NCBI RefSeq assembly: GCF_021278965.1
Contig: NZ_CP065589.1
Span: 2,857,001 to 2,921,000, forward strand
From: Chryseobacterium capnotolerans
GTDB taxonomy: Bacteria; Bacteroidota; Bacteroidia; Flavobacteriales; Weeksellaceae
Direction: 5' to 3'
Length of the DNA: 64,000 nt
Below are positions 47,114-57,467 of the stretch, piece by piece (positions within the stretch are counted from its first letter, which is position 1; every line of letters begins with the position of its first letter). Under the pieces are notes generated by a model. That model saw nothing but the letters and a program-made list of their open reading frames with translations. It was not told where the DNA came from and did not search any database. The position numbers were made by a program, and so were the translations under genes.

Positions 47114-47153
47114 GATATTTTATCAAACGGAAAAAGAAATTTTTATAAAATAA

Positions 47154-49307
47154 TTACTTTTTCTTAATTGTTATTGCAAAACCGCCACTTCTAGCCATTT
47201 TAAAATTAATTTTTGATTTGCTTGTGATTGTTTTGTTATAAATATGATAACTCTGAGGATTATCGATATAATCAGCATCTTTTCCATCTTCATAAATGGT
47301 TGCCTCATAAGTCTGTCCTTTATCCAGGAATGAGAAATCTACAGTGTACTCACGTTTGTTTTCATCCGTAATTCCTCCTACGAACCAATTCTCTGTCCCT
47401 TTTGCTTTTCTTGCAGTGATTACATAATCTCCCGGCTCAGCAGATAAAATCTTCGTATCATCCCAATCAGCGGCTACATCTTTGATGAACTGGAAGGCAT
47501 CCATATGCTTTTTATAGTTCTCAGGAAGGTCAGCTGCCATCTGAAGCGGCATATACATTGTCACATATAGAGCCAGCTGTTTTGCTAATGTTGTTTTCAC
47601 GAAACGTGTATCTCCAGGGAAATAATAATCTAGCTTTGTTTGGAAAATTCCTGGGGTGTAATCCATAGAACCTCCCATCCATCTTGTAAATGGAAGTACA
47701 GTCTGGTGATCCGGTTTGTTTCCTCCAAATGCTTCATATTCTGTTCCACGTGCAGCTTCAGCAGAAATATAGTTAGGATAGGTACGGCTTTCTCCTGTAG
47801 GACGCACAGACTCGTGAGAGTTGACCATGATTTTATAGTCGTTTGCTTTTTCAGCAATTCTATAGTAATGGTTAATCGTCCATTGAGAATAGTGATGCTC
47901 ACCTCTTGGAATAATATCTCCTACATATCCTGTTTTCACAGCGTCATAACCATATTTATTCATTGTCTGGAATGCTTTATCTGCCCATCTTTCATAGTTC
48001 GTTGCTGAACCTGAAGTTTCGTGGTGCATGATCAGCTTGATTCCTTTTGAATGTGCATAATCGTTCAGCATTTTGATATCAAAATCCGGGTAAGGGGTAA
48101 TGAAATCAAAAACAAATTCTTTAGAGTGTCCGAACCAGTCTTCCCAACCAATGTTCCAGCCTTCGATCAATAGTCCCTGGAATCCATTTTCAGCGGCAAA
48201 GTCAATGTATTCTTTAACTTTTGTGTTATTAGCTGCATGTTTTCCGTTTGGTGTTAATTTCGCAAAGTCCGTTTTACCTAAATGAACATTTTCAGCTGTA
48301 GAATATGCCCACTGAGATTTCCCAATAATCATTTCCCACCAAACTCCCATGTATTTTGTTGGGTGAATATAAGAGGTATCCGTATATTTTGTAGGTTCAT
48401 TCAGGTTGAAGATCATTTTAGAATCCATTACCTCTTCTGCTTTTGGGGCAACAATAATTGTTCTCCAAGGCGTTACTGATGGAGTTTGGATATATCCTTT
48501 TGCTCCCTGTCTGTCCGCAGTCAGGTGTGTTTTGAACTTAAAGTTCTGAGCATCTACTTCAAGGTGTGAAGCCGGATAGTCTAATACAGCAGCTTCTGCA
48601 ACGTTGATATATAAAGGTGTTTTACCTTCTTTTTTCAGCATTAATGGAGACTGAACTGCATTTTTCACCAATGTCTGAGAGGCATTGGCATCAAATGCTT
48701 TATCCCATTTTGCCGGAATTTCAGAAACTTTTGTTTCCTGATACTGATATTCCTGAGAATCATAGTCTGCTACCATCCACCAAGCCTTCATATCGGTTGG
48801 GAAATCGATTTCAGAATCTTCTTCTCTGATGACGAAATAATTAAGGTTTTTCTGTTGTGGAAACTCATATCTGAATCCAAGCCCATCATTGAACAATCTG
48901 AACTTCACTACAATACTTCTGTCTGTAGAAGCTTGATTTAGCGTAACTGCTAATTCATTGTAGTTGTTGATATAATTTTTCTTTTCTCCAAGAACCGGCT
49001 GCCAGGTCTCATTTTTGGAGTCTCTTTTTTCATCTACCTTTGCAAAACCGTTGTTAAGGTCGTATTTTGCATCTTCTGGTTTAGCTATTTCAGAAGCAAA
49101 TTTTATGGCTGTGTCTTTAAATAATCTCAATCCCAATTTTGAATCTTCTACAACCACCGCACCGTTGTATTTCAGATTATAGAAAGGAACTCCGTCTTTT
49201 AACTGGAAGTTCATTTCAAATTTACCGTCCGGCGATTTTAAAGATTGTGCTTTTACTCCTGTAAACATCATTGAGAGCAAGAGTGCTCCAACTGTAATTT
49301 TCTTCAT
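47154..49307 (-). CDS. Glycoside hydrolase family 97 alpha-glucosidase, SusB-like
   Basis: The 717-aa secreted enzyme (signal MKKITVGALLLSMMFTGVKAQ) has the GH97 N-terminal beta-sandwich (SPDGKFEMNFQLKDGVPFYNL), a catalytic barrel (GLLIEGWNIGWEDW, LIMHHETSG, GDIIPRGEHHYSQW, MVNSHESVRPTG) and a C-terminal beta domain. The Glu residues in HHETSG, NSHES and the following ISAEAARGTE region match the inverting SusB subgroup, which uses catalytic glutamates and calcium. It cleaves maltooligosaccharides in the periplasm. It is the last gene of the susC-susD-susE series. Confidence 0.94.
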   Translation of the reverse strand: MKKITVGALLLSMMFTGVKAQSLKSPDGKFEMNFQLKDGVPFYNLKYNGAVVVEDSKLGLRLFKDTAIKFASEIAKPEDAKYDLNNGFAKVDEKRDSKNETWQPVLGEKKNYINNYNELAVTLNQASTDRSIVVKFRLFNDGLGFRYEFPQQKNLNYFVIREEDSEIDFPTDMKAWWMVADYDSQEYQYQETKVSEIPAKWDKAFDANASQTLVKNAVQSPLMLKKEGKTPLYINVAEAAVLDYPASHLEVDAQNFKFKTHLTADRQGAKGYIQTPSVTPWRTIIVAPKAEEVMDSKMIFNLNEPTKYTDTSYIHPTKYMGVWWEMIIGKSQWAYSTAENVHLGKTDFAKLTPNGKHAANNTKVKEYIDFAAENGFQGLLIEGWNIGWEDWFGHSKEFVFDFITPYPDFDIKMLNDYAHSKGIKLIMHHETSGSATNYERWADKAFQTMNKYGYDAVKTGYVGDIIPRGEHHYSQWTINHYYRIAEKANDYKIMVNSHESVRPTGESRTYPNYISAEAARGTEYEAFGGNKPDHQTVLPFTRWMGGSMDYTPGIFQTKLDYYFPGDTRFVKTTLAKQLALYVTMYMPLQMAADLPENYKKHMDAFQFIKDVAADWDDTKILSAEPGDYVITARKAKGTENWFVGGITDENKREYTVDFSFLDKGQTYEATIYEDGKDADYIDNPQSYHIYNKTITSKSKINFKMARSGGFAITIKKK

Positions 49308-49338
49308 AATGACTATTTATTAACTTAAAAAAATAGAT

Positions 49339-49364
49339 AAAGTGCTGCTATAAAGCAGCACTTT
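49339..49364 (-). terminator. Hairpin between the SusE-like and GH97 genes (possible attenuator)
   Basis: AAAGTGCTGC and GCAGCACTTT pair perfectly around a six-base loop in the 79-base spacer. The T-tract follows only after several bases on the minus strand, so it may reduce rather than stop transcription into GH97, or stabilise the upstream message. Confidence 0.6.
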
Positions 49365-49386
49365 GCTTTTATAAACTTAATGTTTC

Positions 49387-50505
49387 TTACAATTTTGTAA
49401 TGGTTAACTTATAATATGCTGAATTATGTAAATCCAATTCAATTTTATAGTTACCTGCTTCTGAGACTTTATAACCTGGATCATCAGCTACTGTTCCTTC
49501 AGCATTAAAATAGGTTTGCACCCCTTTTCCTGACGTTAAAGTCTCATCATTTTTACTAGGCTGGAATTTCATTGTCCAGTCATCATTAGCTCTGAATTTA
49601 AATAAACCTGTACTGTTTAGGGCAATGGAATTGATTACAAAAGTTTTTGTAGTAGGATTGTAAACAAAATCTGTATCTGAATCCCATCCTGTAGGAGTTG
49701 CATCCCCGATAATTCCGAAATTGGCCAGTACTGAAGTATAAGTATTGGCAGCCCAATCTACCTTAATATAATAAGTTCCTATTGCAGGTGCTTTTATGTT
49801 ATCTCCATCCAGTTTTAATTTTCCGGAATTGGAACCATCATCACCTTTATTCCCAGGCCAATCCTGATTTATAGCAAACTTGTATTTCCCATCTTCAACA
49901 CCAGCAACCGTATTGATCCATATAAATCCTCTGTATTTATCATTTTTTTCAGGAGAATACAAATTAGGAGTATTAGCTGGATTCCAATTGACATAACCTG
50001 CTGCACCAGCATAGCTACCAGGTACATTGATTTTTGGATATACCAAATCCGGGTTTGGAGTGTACGGAGTTACCTTTACTGCGATTACATTAGAGTAGAA
50101 AGCCGCTGATCCTACAGAGGTTTTCAATCTTACCTCGATATCATTTACAGCATCTGGTACAGCTCCAATTGAAAACATTGCGGCATTCATTGCAGCATGA
50201 GTAACAGCACCTGAGGTCATATCATTGGAAAAGTCGATGGTAGCACTCTTTTTGAAACCATCACCTTTGATCCCGAATTCTACTTTTTGATTGGGAACTA
50301 CAGCAATATTAAATGTCGGCTTTGTCCATGTAAAAGTGATTACAACATCATTAGCATTAAGTTCATTAAGAACTATTGTACTTTTATCAGCAGATATTTT
50401 ACCGGCAGATGTTTCATTAATAACCGCCTGATCTTCGTCTTTTTCACAGGAAAAAACTATAAGCCCGGTAAAAACCAAAGCTAATATTTTGAATAAATTT
50501 TTCAT
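49387..50505 (-). CDS. SusE/SusF-like starch-binding outer membrane lipoprotein
   Basis: The 372-aa lipoprotein (signal ending IVFSC, acylated Cys20, followed by EKDEDQ) begins with a SusE N-terminal Ig-like domain (SADKSTIVLNELNANDVVITF). It continues with two carbohydrate-binding modules of similar build (DKYRGFIWINTVAGVEDGKYKFA...; then PTGWDSDTDFVYNPTTKTFVINSIALNSTGLFKFRANDDW...). It is surface-exposed in characterised homologs and holds starch near SusC/SusD. The acidic run after the cysteine fits surface export. Position directly after susD confirms the call. Confidence 0.92.
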   Translation of the reverse strand: MKNLFKILALVFTGLIVFSCEKDEDQAVINETSAGKISADKSTIVLNELNANDVVITFTWTKPTFNIAVVPNQKVEFGIKGDGFKKSATIDFSNDMTSGAVTHAAMNAAMFSIGAVPDAVNDIEVRLKTSVGSAAFYSNVIAVKVTPYTPNPDLVYPKINVPGSYAGAAGYVNWNPANTPNLYSPEKNDKYRGFIWINTVAGVEDGKYKFAINQDWPGNKGDDGSNSGKLKLDGDNIKAPAIGTYYIKVDWAANTYTSVLANFGIIGDATPTGWDSDTDFVYNPTTKTFVINSIALNSTGLFKFRANDDWTMKFQPSKNDETLTSGKGVQTYFNAEGTVADDPGYKVSEAGNYKIELDLHNSAYYKLTITKL

Positions 50506-50523
50506 TTTTAACAGGATTTTAAA

Positions 50524-52125
50524 TTAATATCCAGGATTCTGAATCAGGTTAGGATTTGCTACAATATCTTTTGCAGGGATTGGGAAAAGATTTCTGTAAT
50601 TCTCTACTGCTTTACCTTCTTTCACATTTCCTTTCCATGGCCACAGATAATCTCCTGTAGTAAATTTATTAAAACGAATAAGATCAGTTCTTCTCGTCAT
50701 TTCCCAAGACATCTCTCTTCCTCTCTCATCTAAAATAAAGTTGAGATTAATTGAAGATACATCTCCATTTGTATTACCGTAAGCACGCTCTCTCAACTGA
50801 TTAATATAACCTATTGCCGTAGCCTGATTTCCACCAGCTCCTCCTCTAAGTACCGATTCCGCATACATCAGATAGATATCTGCCAGACGGTATAGCGGGA
50901 TATCAGCCTCAACCCAGTTGGTATGAGCTCCGACAGATCCGTTACTTTTAACATTCTTGAATTTAATGAATGCATAACCATCTGTGAATGATCCTAAATC
51001 GTTAATTTCTAAATTTTGCCCTGAAGTAAAGAACCTTCCTCTTTTATCGCTTCCATTAGTTGGGAATAAACCTACAAAAGCTTTTGTAGTTCTTAAGCCA
51101 CTCCAACCTCCATTCACTCCAAAGTCAGCAGCTTTCATCTCTCCACCTATTGCAGCATGTACCAGATAAGTAGTTCCACCATTGGTTTGTGTATTTATTC
51201 CATCAAAATTTACACTTAAAATTTGCTCCGGGTTATTGATGTTATTATCCGCGAGGAATAAATCATCATATTTTGGCTTTAAAGAATACCCTGCTGCAAT
51301 CACTTTGTTACAATACGTAATACAGTCTGTATTTCTTTGTGTTCCTGTATATACTTCAGCATTCAAATATAATTTTGCCAATAATGACCAGACGGCTGCT
51401 TTATCCGCTCTTCCGTACTCATTGGTTTTAGGGTCTTTTAATTCTCCTGCTACAGCAAGTAATTCAGACTCAATATAGTTGAACAATGCTTTTCTTTCTA
51501 TCCTTTGTGGCGGATTTTTAGAGCCAGGCAAATAGGATTCATCCACAAAAGGAACATTTCCGAACATATCTATCGCATGATAATACGATTGCGCTCTAAG
51601 GAAACGTGCTTCTGCTCTCATTAGTTTTGCCTGCGTAAGATTATCTCCTGTAATATTATTAGAAGCTAATTTCTCGTCGGTTACATTTCTTAAGAACTCA
51701 TTACAAAAAGCAATTTCCGTATATACTCTATAATACATAGCTGCGATGAATTCATTGGAAGCATCCCAGGTCATTTTATGAAGGGTATGCAGGTTTCCAT
51801 CATTCCAGCCAATTACAGCTTCATCGGTTGTAACAACATTCAATGTGTACATTAGTCTGGTATATTGGGAAAATCCACCATTGATCCCATTGATGTCACT
51901 ATCAGGCTGATCTCCGTCTCCACTGATCTGGCCTCCCATGGCAAGACCTCCGTAAAGTTTTGCCAGCACATTTTTATAATTGGCAAAATCTTTATAAATA
52001 CTGGCTGAAGTAACATCAGTAATAGGTTCCCTTTCAAGATCTTTCACACAAGATGTTGCCGTTAATAAAAATACTGCAGAAAGAGGCAATACTATATTTT
52101 TAAGTTTAAATCTATTTAGTTTCAT
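50524..52125 (-). CDS. susD: SusD/RagB-family nutrient-binding outer membrane lipoprotein
   Basis: The 533-aa protein has a lipoprotein signal (TATSC, Cys26), the TPR-type segments typical of SusD (KLMRAEARFLRAQSYYHAID; KAAVWSLLAKLYLNAEVY), and the late RLADIYLMYAESVLRGG and LNFILDERGREMSWE blocks, ending PAKDIVANPNLIQNPGY. It forms the lid on the SusC channel and binds maltodextrin. It starts 11 nt after susC. The symbol is by family and locus context. Confidence 0.94.
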   Translation of the reverse strand: MKLNRFKLKNIVLPLSAVFLLTATSCVKDLEREPITDVTSASIYKDFANYKNVLAKLYGGLAMGGQISGDGDQPDSDINGINGGFSQYTRLMYTLNVVTTDEAVIGWNDGNLHTLHKMTWDASNEFIAAMYYRVYTEIAFCNEFLRNVTDEKLASNNITGDNLTQAKLMRAEARFLRAQSYYHAIDMFGNVPFVDESYLPGSKNPPQRIERKALFNYIESELLAVAGELKDPKTNEYGRADKAAVWSLLAKLYLNAEVYTGTQRNTDCITYCNKVIAAGYSLKPKYDDLFLADNNINNPEQILSVNFDGINTQTNGGTTYLVHAAIGGEMKAADFGVNGGWSGLRTTKAFVGLFPTNGSDKRGRFFTSGQNLEINDLGSFTDGYAFIKFKNVKSNGSVGAHTNWVEADIPLYRLADIYLMYAESVLRGGAGGNQATAIGYINQLRERAYGNTNGDVSSINLNFILDERGREMSWEMTRRTDLIRFNKFTTGDYLWPWKGNVKEGKAVENYRNLFPIPAKDIVANPNLIQNPGY

Positions 52126-52136
52126 CGAATTTCTAT

Positions 52137-54896
52137 TTAAAATTGGAAGTTAAAGCCTAGAGAATAAATTCTAGGCATCTGATAGTAACCATTGTCTATT
52201 CCACCAAAAACTTCAGGATCTACACCTGAATATTTAGTAATTACAAAGACATTCTGTGCCATTGCATACACTTTCAGGTTACTCCCTTTAGTGAAAATCT
52301 CCCCGAAATTATACCCAACATTGATATTATCCAATCTCAGGAATGATGCATTCTCAACATAAATATCCGATTTATACTGAGGAACTGCAAATCTATACTG
52401 AGGTGCTGTTGCAAATACATTTTGAAGGTATTCATTTGTAGATGCAGATTGCAGAGAACTGTTAGATGCGGCGTTATTATATACATAATTTCCTAATACA
52501 GCTCTTGCACTTAGTGCAAAATCCCAGTTTTTGTGAGAAACCTTAGTAGAGAATCCTAAAATTGCATCAGGCGTTGTCGATTTGTAATAATACATATCTT
52601 TTGTATTGATTATCCCGTCTCCATTTCTATCCACAAAAGCACCATCCACAGGTTTTCCATTAGTATCGTAGACTTGTTGATATACCCAGAATGAATTAGG
52701 AGCATATCCTACCGCATGAGCCTGAATTCTGTTTCCTGAACCTCCTTCAATACCTCCTACTTCCATATTGAATGATTCATCAGCTCTATCTTTAAGCTTA
52801 GTGATTACCGGTTTATAGTGAGTAGCATTAAAACTTACTTCCCATGTTGTATTTTGGTTTTTAACAGGAATTACTGTAATACTTCCTTCAATCCCTTCAT
52901 TTTTCATATCTCCAACATTCTGCCAGCTTGCGTTACTTAAACCACCTGCCGGCTCATCAGCATATACAAGAAGGTCTTTTGTATCTTTTCTGAAAACATC
53001 AATTGATCCTGTGATTCTGTTTTTATTGAATCCAAAGTCTAATCCTAGGTTTTTAGTAGTAGTTGTTTCCCATGTAAGATTCGGGTTATAGTTAGCCGGC
53101 CTGAACATAAAATAGAATTCATTCCCGAACTGATATCCTGCTCCCTGATAACTTGGGTTATAAGCTGCAAAAGCAGGATAATTATTAGGTTTATTACCGT
53201 TAAGTGCCGGCAATTCCTGCTGTCCTGTTTTACCCCATCCTGCTCTCAGCTTTAATGTACTGATTGAAGATATATTTTTGATAAAGTTTTCTTCATTAAG
53301 CTTCCATGCCAAAGAAACTCCTGGGAAAACTCCCCATACATTATCTCTTGTGCCGTTAAAGAATCTTGATGAGCCATCTTTACGTATAGATCCTGAAATA
53401 ACATATTTGTTTGCTACTGTAAAAATAGCTCTTCCATAGAATGAAATTAATGTATTTCGGGTTTTAAAATCAAGGTCTTGAGAGTTAATACCTGTTCCTC
53501 TATATGTTATTGCTCCTGGAATTGAAATATTAAAATCCTGATAAGAATATCCAGCTGTAATATCTACACCAGTATTAATGGCATTAATATTTTTCACATA
53601 ATTAAAGTAAGTTTCCAAAAGCTTGTTTTTCTTTTCCATTGAATAGAAATTTGAGCTTCCTTTATCTTCAAAACCAGCTCTCAGGTTACCATCCTTAATT
53701 TTGTGTCCATCACTTTTGGTGTAGTCATATCCAGCATTTACATTAAAATGAAGATCAGGTAGAAAGTGGAATTTATAATCTAATTGAATATTTCCTAATC
53801 CTCTGGTTACCGAAGAGATATCCCTGATACCATTGATCAGTCCAAGTGGATTTTTATTACCATTTACATTATATCCTGTTGCAGATCCCGAATCCAGCCA
53901 CTCATAGTAGCCTCCATAATTAGAATTTCCTGAGTAAACCGGCTGTGTAGGATCAAAATAAGTAGCTGCCTTGATTACTTCGCCATCTACAAATCTGTTA
54001 TCAGTAAATGTTCCTTTCAGATTTACATTCACTGATAGATGATTATCCAAAAATTTTGGGTTTACATTTAATCCTACGGAAGTTCTACGGAAAGAATTTG
54101 ATTTTACAATCCCATTCTGTTCGTTATATCCTAATGACAAACGATATGGAAGACCTTTAATACCACCTGAAAAGGCTACGTTATTATCGGTACCCCATGC
54201 TGCCTGATAAATTTGATCCTGCCAGTCAGTATTGGCAGTTCCAAGCTTACCTTTATAGTTAGCAGATGCATATGGGTTCCCATTAACAAAGTCTCTAAAT
54301 TCCTGGGCATTTAAAACATCTACTTTCCCCATTTTAGTAGAAACAGAAGTTACTGTTGAGAAGTTTAGCTTAAACCTTCCAGCTGTTCCTTTCTTAGTGG
54401 TAACGAGAATAACACCGTTGGAAGCTCTATTACCATAGATAGCAGTAGCAGAAGCATCTTTAAGGATATCAAATGTTTCAATATCATTGGGGTTAATTAA
54501 GGATAATGGATCAGAAACTCCATTCATTCCTACGAAATCCTGAGGAACTCCGTCAATTACAATTAATGGCGAGTTTTCACCACTTAAAGAAGACGTTCCT
54601 CTGATTCTGATTTTTGTACCGGAACCAGGTGCTCCACTGTTATTGGTAATCTGTACCCCCGGTGTTTTCCCCTGGATAAGCTGTCCTGCAGAGGTTGCTC
54701 CTCCGTTAAAATCCTTTGCGGTAACGGAAGTGATAGAACCGGTAAGGTCAGATTTTTTCTGTTTACCATACCCGATCAATACAACTTCTTCAATCTTCTT
54801 TTCCTGAGGAACGGAGTCCTTAGTCTGCGCATGCATTACTGTACTTGCCAGTAAAAAAGCAGGCGCTATTTTTAATGCCGTTGTAAAATTCTTCAC
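52137..54896 (-). CDS. susC: SusC/RagA-family TonB-dependent outer membrane transporter
   Basis: The start is placed at a GTG (54896) giving VKNFTTALKIAPAFLLAS, a normal signal peptide. The longer frame to 54980 adds an unlikely 28 residues. The mature protein starts with KKIEEVVLIGYGKQKKSDLTG, the SusC TonB-box region, then plug (RIRGTSSLSGENSPLIVIDG, DATAIYGNRASNGVI) and barrel. It lacks the usual carboxypeptidase-like N-terminal domain, so at about 919 aa it is shorter than most SusC proteins. With SusD it imports maltodextrins; the GH13, GH97 and SusE-like genes point to starch. Confidence 0.93.
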   Translation of the reverse strand: MKNFTTALKIAPAFLLASTVMHAQTKDSVPQEKKIEEVVLIGYGKQKKSDLTGSITSVTAKDFNGGATSAGQLIQGKTPGVQITNNSGAPGSGTKIRIRGTSSLSGENSPLIVIDGVPQDFVGMNGVSDPLSLINPNDIETFDILKDASATAIYGNRASNGVILVTTKKGTAGRFKLNFSTVTSVSTKMGKVDVLNAQEFRDFVNGNPYASANYKGKLGTANTDWQDQIYQAAWGTDNNVAFSGGIKGLPYRLSLGYNEQNGIVKSNSFRRTSVGLNVNPKFLDNHLSVNVNLKGTFTDNRFVDGEVIKAATYFDPTQPVYSGNSNYGGYYEWLDSGSATGYNVNGNKNPLGLINGIRDISSVTRGLGNIQLDYKFHFLPDLHFNVNAGYDYTKSDGHKIKDGNLRAGFEDKGSSNFYSMEKKNKLLETYFNYVKNINAINTGVDITAGYSYQDFNISIPGAITYRGTGINSQDLDFKTRNTLISFYGRAIFTVANKYVISGSIRKDGSSRFFNGTRDNVWGVFPGVSLAWKLNEENFIKNISSISTLKLRAGWGKTGQQELPALNGNKPNNYPAFAAYNPSYQGAGYQFGNEFYFMFRPANYNPNLTWETTTTKNLGLDFGFNKNRITGSIDVFRKDTKDLLVYADEPAGGLSNASWQNVGDMKNEGIEGSITVIPVKNQNTTWEVSFNATHYKPVITKLKDRADESFNMEVGGIEGGSGNRIQAHAVGYAPNSFWVYQQVYDTNGKPVDGAFVDRNGDGIINTKDMYYYKSTTPDAILGFSTKVSHKNWDFALSARAVLGNYVYNNAASNSSLQSASTNEYLQNVFATAPQYRFAVPQYKSDIYVENASFLRLDNINVGYNFGEIFTKGSNLKVYAMAQNVFVITKYSGVDPEVFGGIDNGYYQMPRIYSLGFNFQF

Positions 54897-55201
54897 AATT
54901 TTATTTTTATAGTTTCGTTTTTCAGTCCTGTTTCTGGCCCATAGCCAGTGTTGCAATTTAAAAAAAAATAGAATTATCATAATTTTAATATAAATTATGA
55001 AAAAATTATGTATATTACGAAACCGTTTTTAGTTAAAATTTTACACTTCAAGATCTTACACGATAGTATGCAATACATAACATTTGTTTTGAGTTAACAA
55101 AAAGTTAAACACTAGTTTAACTTAATTTCATATTCAACTCCCTAAAACCACAACATTCTTCATAATAACACCACAAATAGCGGTATTCAAGAGATAATCC
55201 T

Positions 55202-55209
55202 TATCTTTG
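55202..55209 (+). promoter_or_regulatory. Candidate -7 promoter box of metG (TATCTTTG)
   Basis: TATCTTTG matches TAnnTTTG and lies 20 nt upstream of the metG ATG. The 250-base divergent spacer to susC is otherwise AT-rich and featureless. Confidence 0.45.
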
Positions 55210-55229
55210 CAGTCAAAACTTTACTATAA

Positions 55230-57266
55230 ATGTCAAACAGAAAGATGATTACGGCAGCTTTGCCTTATGCAAACGGTCCGGTTCATATAGGACATTTGGC
55301 AGGTGTTTATATTCCTGCGGATGTTTACGCAAGATTTCAGAGAAGATTAGGAAAAGATGTAGCGTTTATCTGTGGTTCAGATGAGCACGGCATTCCTATT
55401 ACCATAAGAGCTAAAAAAGAAGGAGTTACTCCTCAGGATATTGTGGACAAATACCATGGGATTATTAAAAAGTCTTTTGCTGATTTGGGAATTTCATTTG
55501 ATGAATATTCCAGAACAACATCACAAAACCATTATGAAACCAGTCAGGATTTTTTCAAAGTTCTTTATGAAAAAGGAAAATTCACTGAAGAAGTTTCTGA
55601 ACAATATTTTGATGAGCAGGCAGGAGAATTCCTTGCAGACCGTTATATTGTAGGAACATGTCCGAACTGTGGTAATGAGAATGCTTATGGTGATCAGTGT
55701 GAGAAATGTGGCTCTACCCTTTCTCCATCTGAATTGATCAATCCGAAATCAATGCTTAGTGGAAACGTTCCTATCCTTAAAGATACGAAGAACTGGTATC
55801 TTCCTCTTAATGAATATGAAGATTTCTTAAACGAATGGATCATTGAAGGCCATAAAGATGACTGGAAGCCTAACGTATATGGTCAGGTTAAATCATGGTT
55901 AAATGATGGGTTAAAGCCTCGTGCCATGACAAGAGATCTGAACTGGGGTGTTCCGGTTCCACTTCCTAATGCCGAAGGAAAAGTTCTTTATGTATGGTTT
56001 GATGCTCCCATCGGATATATTTCTTTTACTAAAGAATGGGCTGAAAAAAACGGAAAAGACTGGAAAGATTACTGGCAAAGCGAAAACAGTGACCTTGTAC
56101 ACTTTATCGGAAAGGATAATATTGTATTCCACTGTATCATCTTCCCAGCGATGATGAAGGCACACGGTGATTATATCATGCCTAAAAATGTACCTGCTTT
56201 TGAATTCCTTAATCTGGAGAACGATAAAATCTCAACCTCAAGAAACTGGGCAGTATGGGCTCATGAATATGTAGAGGATTTTCCTGGCCAGCAAGATGTT
56301 TTAAGATATGCATTGCTTTCATCAGCTCCTGAAACGAAGGACAATAACTTCACATGGAAGGATTTTCAGACAAAGAATAATTCTGAACTGGTAGGAATTT
56401 TCGGAAACTTTATTAATAGAGTTGCTGTGCTAGTTCATAAATATTATGACGGAGTTGTTCCTCAGGGGGATACAAACAGTCCTGAACTGAAAGAAATCAA
56501 TAAGGCAGCTAAAGAAATTTCAGGATTCCTTGAAAATTATGAATTCAGAAATGCTTTATCCGCATTAATGAATCTAGCCAGATTTGGAAATCAATATCTT
56601 CAGACTGAAGAGCCTTGGAAAACCATCAAAGATAATCCGGAGAAGGCAGCACAGTCTCTATTTGTAGGGGCCCAGATTGCTGTTGCTTTAGCACAACTAT
56701 GTGAACCATTCATGCCTTTCAGTTCTGAAAAGCTACTGAATATGTTCAATGTTGAAAAGAAAAGCTGGAATGATGTTGAAACACAATCTGTTTTAATTGA
56801 AACAGGTCACAAAATTAACGAAGCCTCTCTTCTATTCTCAAAAATTGAAGATAATGTAATTGAAGCTCAGATTCAGAAGCTTGAAGACACCAAACAAAAC
56901 AATAAGAAAACAAACCCTAACGCGAATCCAATGAAAGAAGAAATCACTTTTGATGATTTTACTAAAATAGATCTTAGAACAGCTACCATTTTAGAAGCTG
57001 AAAAAGTAGAAAAAGCAGATAAATTACTGAAACTTACCGTAGATACAGGAGTAGATGTAAGAACTGTGGTTTCAGGAATTGCAGAAAGCTTTACTCCTGA
57101 AGAAGTAGTTGGGAAACAAGTAATGATTCTATTAAACCTTGCTCCAAGAAAGATCAGAGGAATTGAATCTCAGGGAATGTTGTTATTAACGACTAAACCG
57201 GATGGTAAATTATCTTTCGTAACACCGGATGACAGCAATGTTGAAAACGGTATTGAGATCGGATAA
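55230..57266 (+). CDS. metG: Methionyl-tRNA synthetase
   Basis: This 678-aa essential enzyme charges tRNA-Met. The HIGH motif is in [13 protein letters not shown]. The zinc knuckle is [19 protein letters not shown] (four cysteines). The KMSKS loop is present in the variant form DKISTSRNW. The anticodon-binding helices follow, and a C-terminal tRNA-binding (EMAP II-like) domain ([20 protein letters not shown]) ends the protein. Length and frame are intact. Confidence 0.97.
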   Translation: MSNRKMITAALPYANGPVHIGHLAGVYIPADVYARFQRRLGKDVAFICGSDEHGIPITIRAKKEGVTPQDIVDKYHGIIKKSFADLGISFDEYSRTTSQNHYETSQDFFKVLYEKGKFTEEVSEQYFDEQAGEFLADRYIVGTCPNCGNENAYGDQCEKCGSTLSPSELINPKSMLSGNVPILKDTKNWYLPLNEYEDFLNEWIIEGHKDDWKPNVYGQVKSWLNDGLKPRAMTRDLNWGVPVPLPNAEGKVLYVWFDAPIGYISFTKEWAEKNGKDWKDYWQSENSDLVHFIGKDNIVFHCIIFPAMMKAHGDYIMPKNVPAFEFLNLENDKISTSRNWAVWAHEYVEDFPGQQDVLRYALLSSAPETKDNNFTWKDFQTKNNSELVGIFGNFINRVAVLVHKYYDGVVPQGDTNSPELKEINKAAKEISGFLENYEFRNALSALMNLARFGNQYLQTEEPWKTIKDNPEKAAQSLFVGAQIAVALAQLCEPFMPFSSEKLLNMFNVEKKSWNDVETQSVLIETGHKINEASLLFSKIEDNVIEAQIQKLEDTKQNNKKTNPNANPMKEEITFDDFTKIDLRTATILEAEKVEKADKLLKLTVDTGVDVRTVVSGIAESFTPEEVVGKQVMILLNLAPRKIRGIESQGMLLLTTKPDGKLSFVTPDDSNVENGIEIG

Positions 57267-57284
57267 ATTATCCTTACAATAAAG

Positions 57285-57322
57285 AATAAAGGCTGTTTCT
57301 ATAGGAAGCAGCCTTTTTTTTG
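57285..57322 (+). terminator. Intrinsic terminator of metG
   Basis: AAGGCTG and CAGCCTT with adjacent partly paired bases form a stem followed by T8, 20 nt beyond the metG stop. Confidence 0.85.
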
Positions 57323-57342
57323 GGACCAGAATAGTTGATTAT

Positions 57343-57454
57343 ATTCTCTCGCAGATTCCACAGATTTCGCAGATCATTCCGAAATAAGTTTTGGCTAAAG
57401 CCAATGGAAAGGATGAAAAAATAAAACGGGCTGAAGCCCGTTTCCATTGAATTT
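57343..57454. repeat. Composite spacer repeat with REP-like palindromes
   Basis: It contains TCTCGCAGATTCCACAGATT with a following TCGCAGAT, then TTTTGGCTAAAGCCAATGGAA, then ACGGGCTGAAGCCCGTTTCC and TTGAATTT. The same blocks in the same order, diverged, lie at 35940-36048. GGCTAAAGCC and CGGGCTGAAGCCCG are palindromes able to form hairpins. Confidence 0.65.
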
Positions 57455-57467
57455 CGTTAAAAATATT

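Noticed and set aside
46932..47114. 60-aa plus-strand frame opposite the precursor peptide
   Set aside because: It is antisense to the precursor, and the promoter box and terminator support the minus strand.
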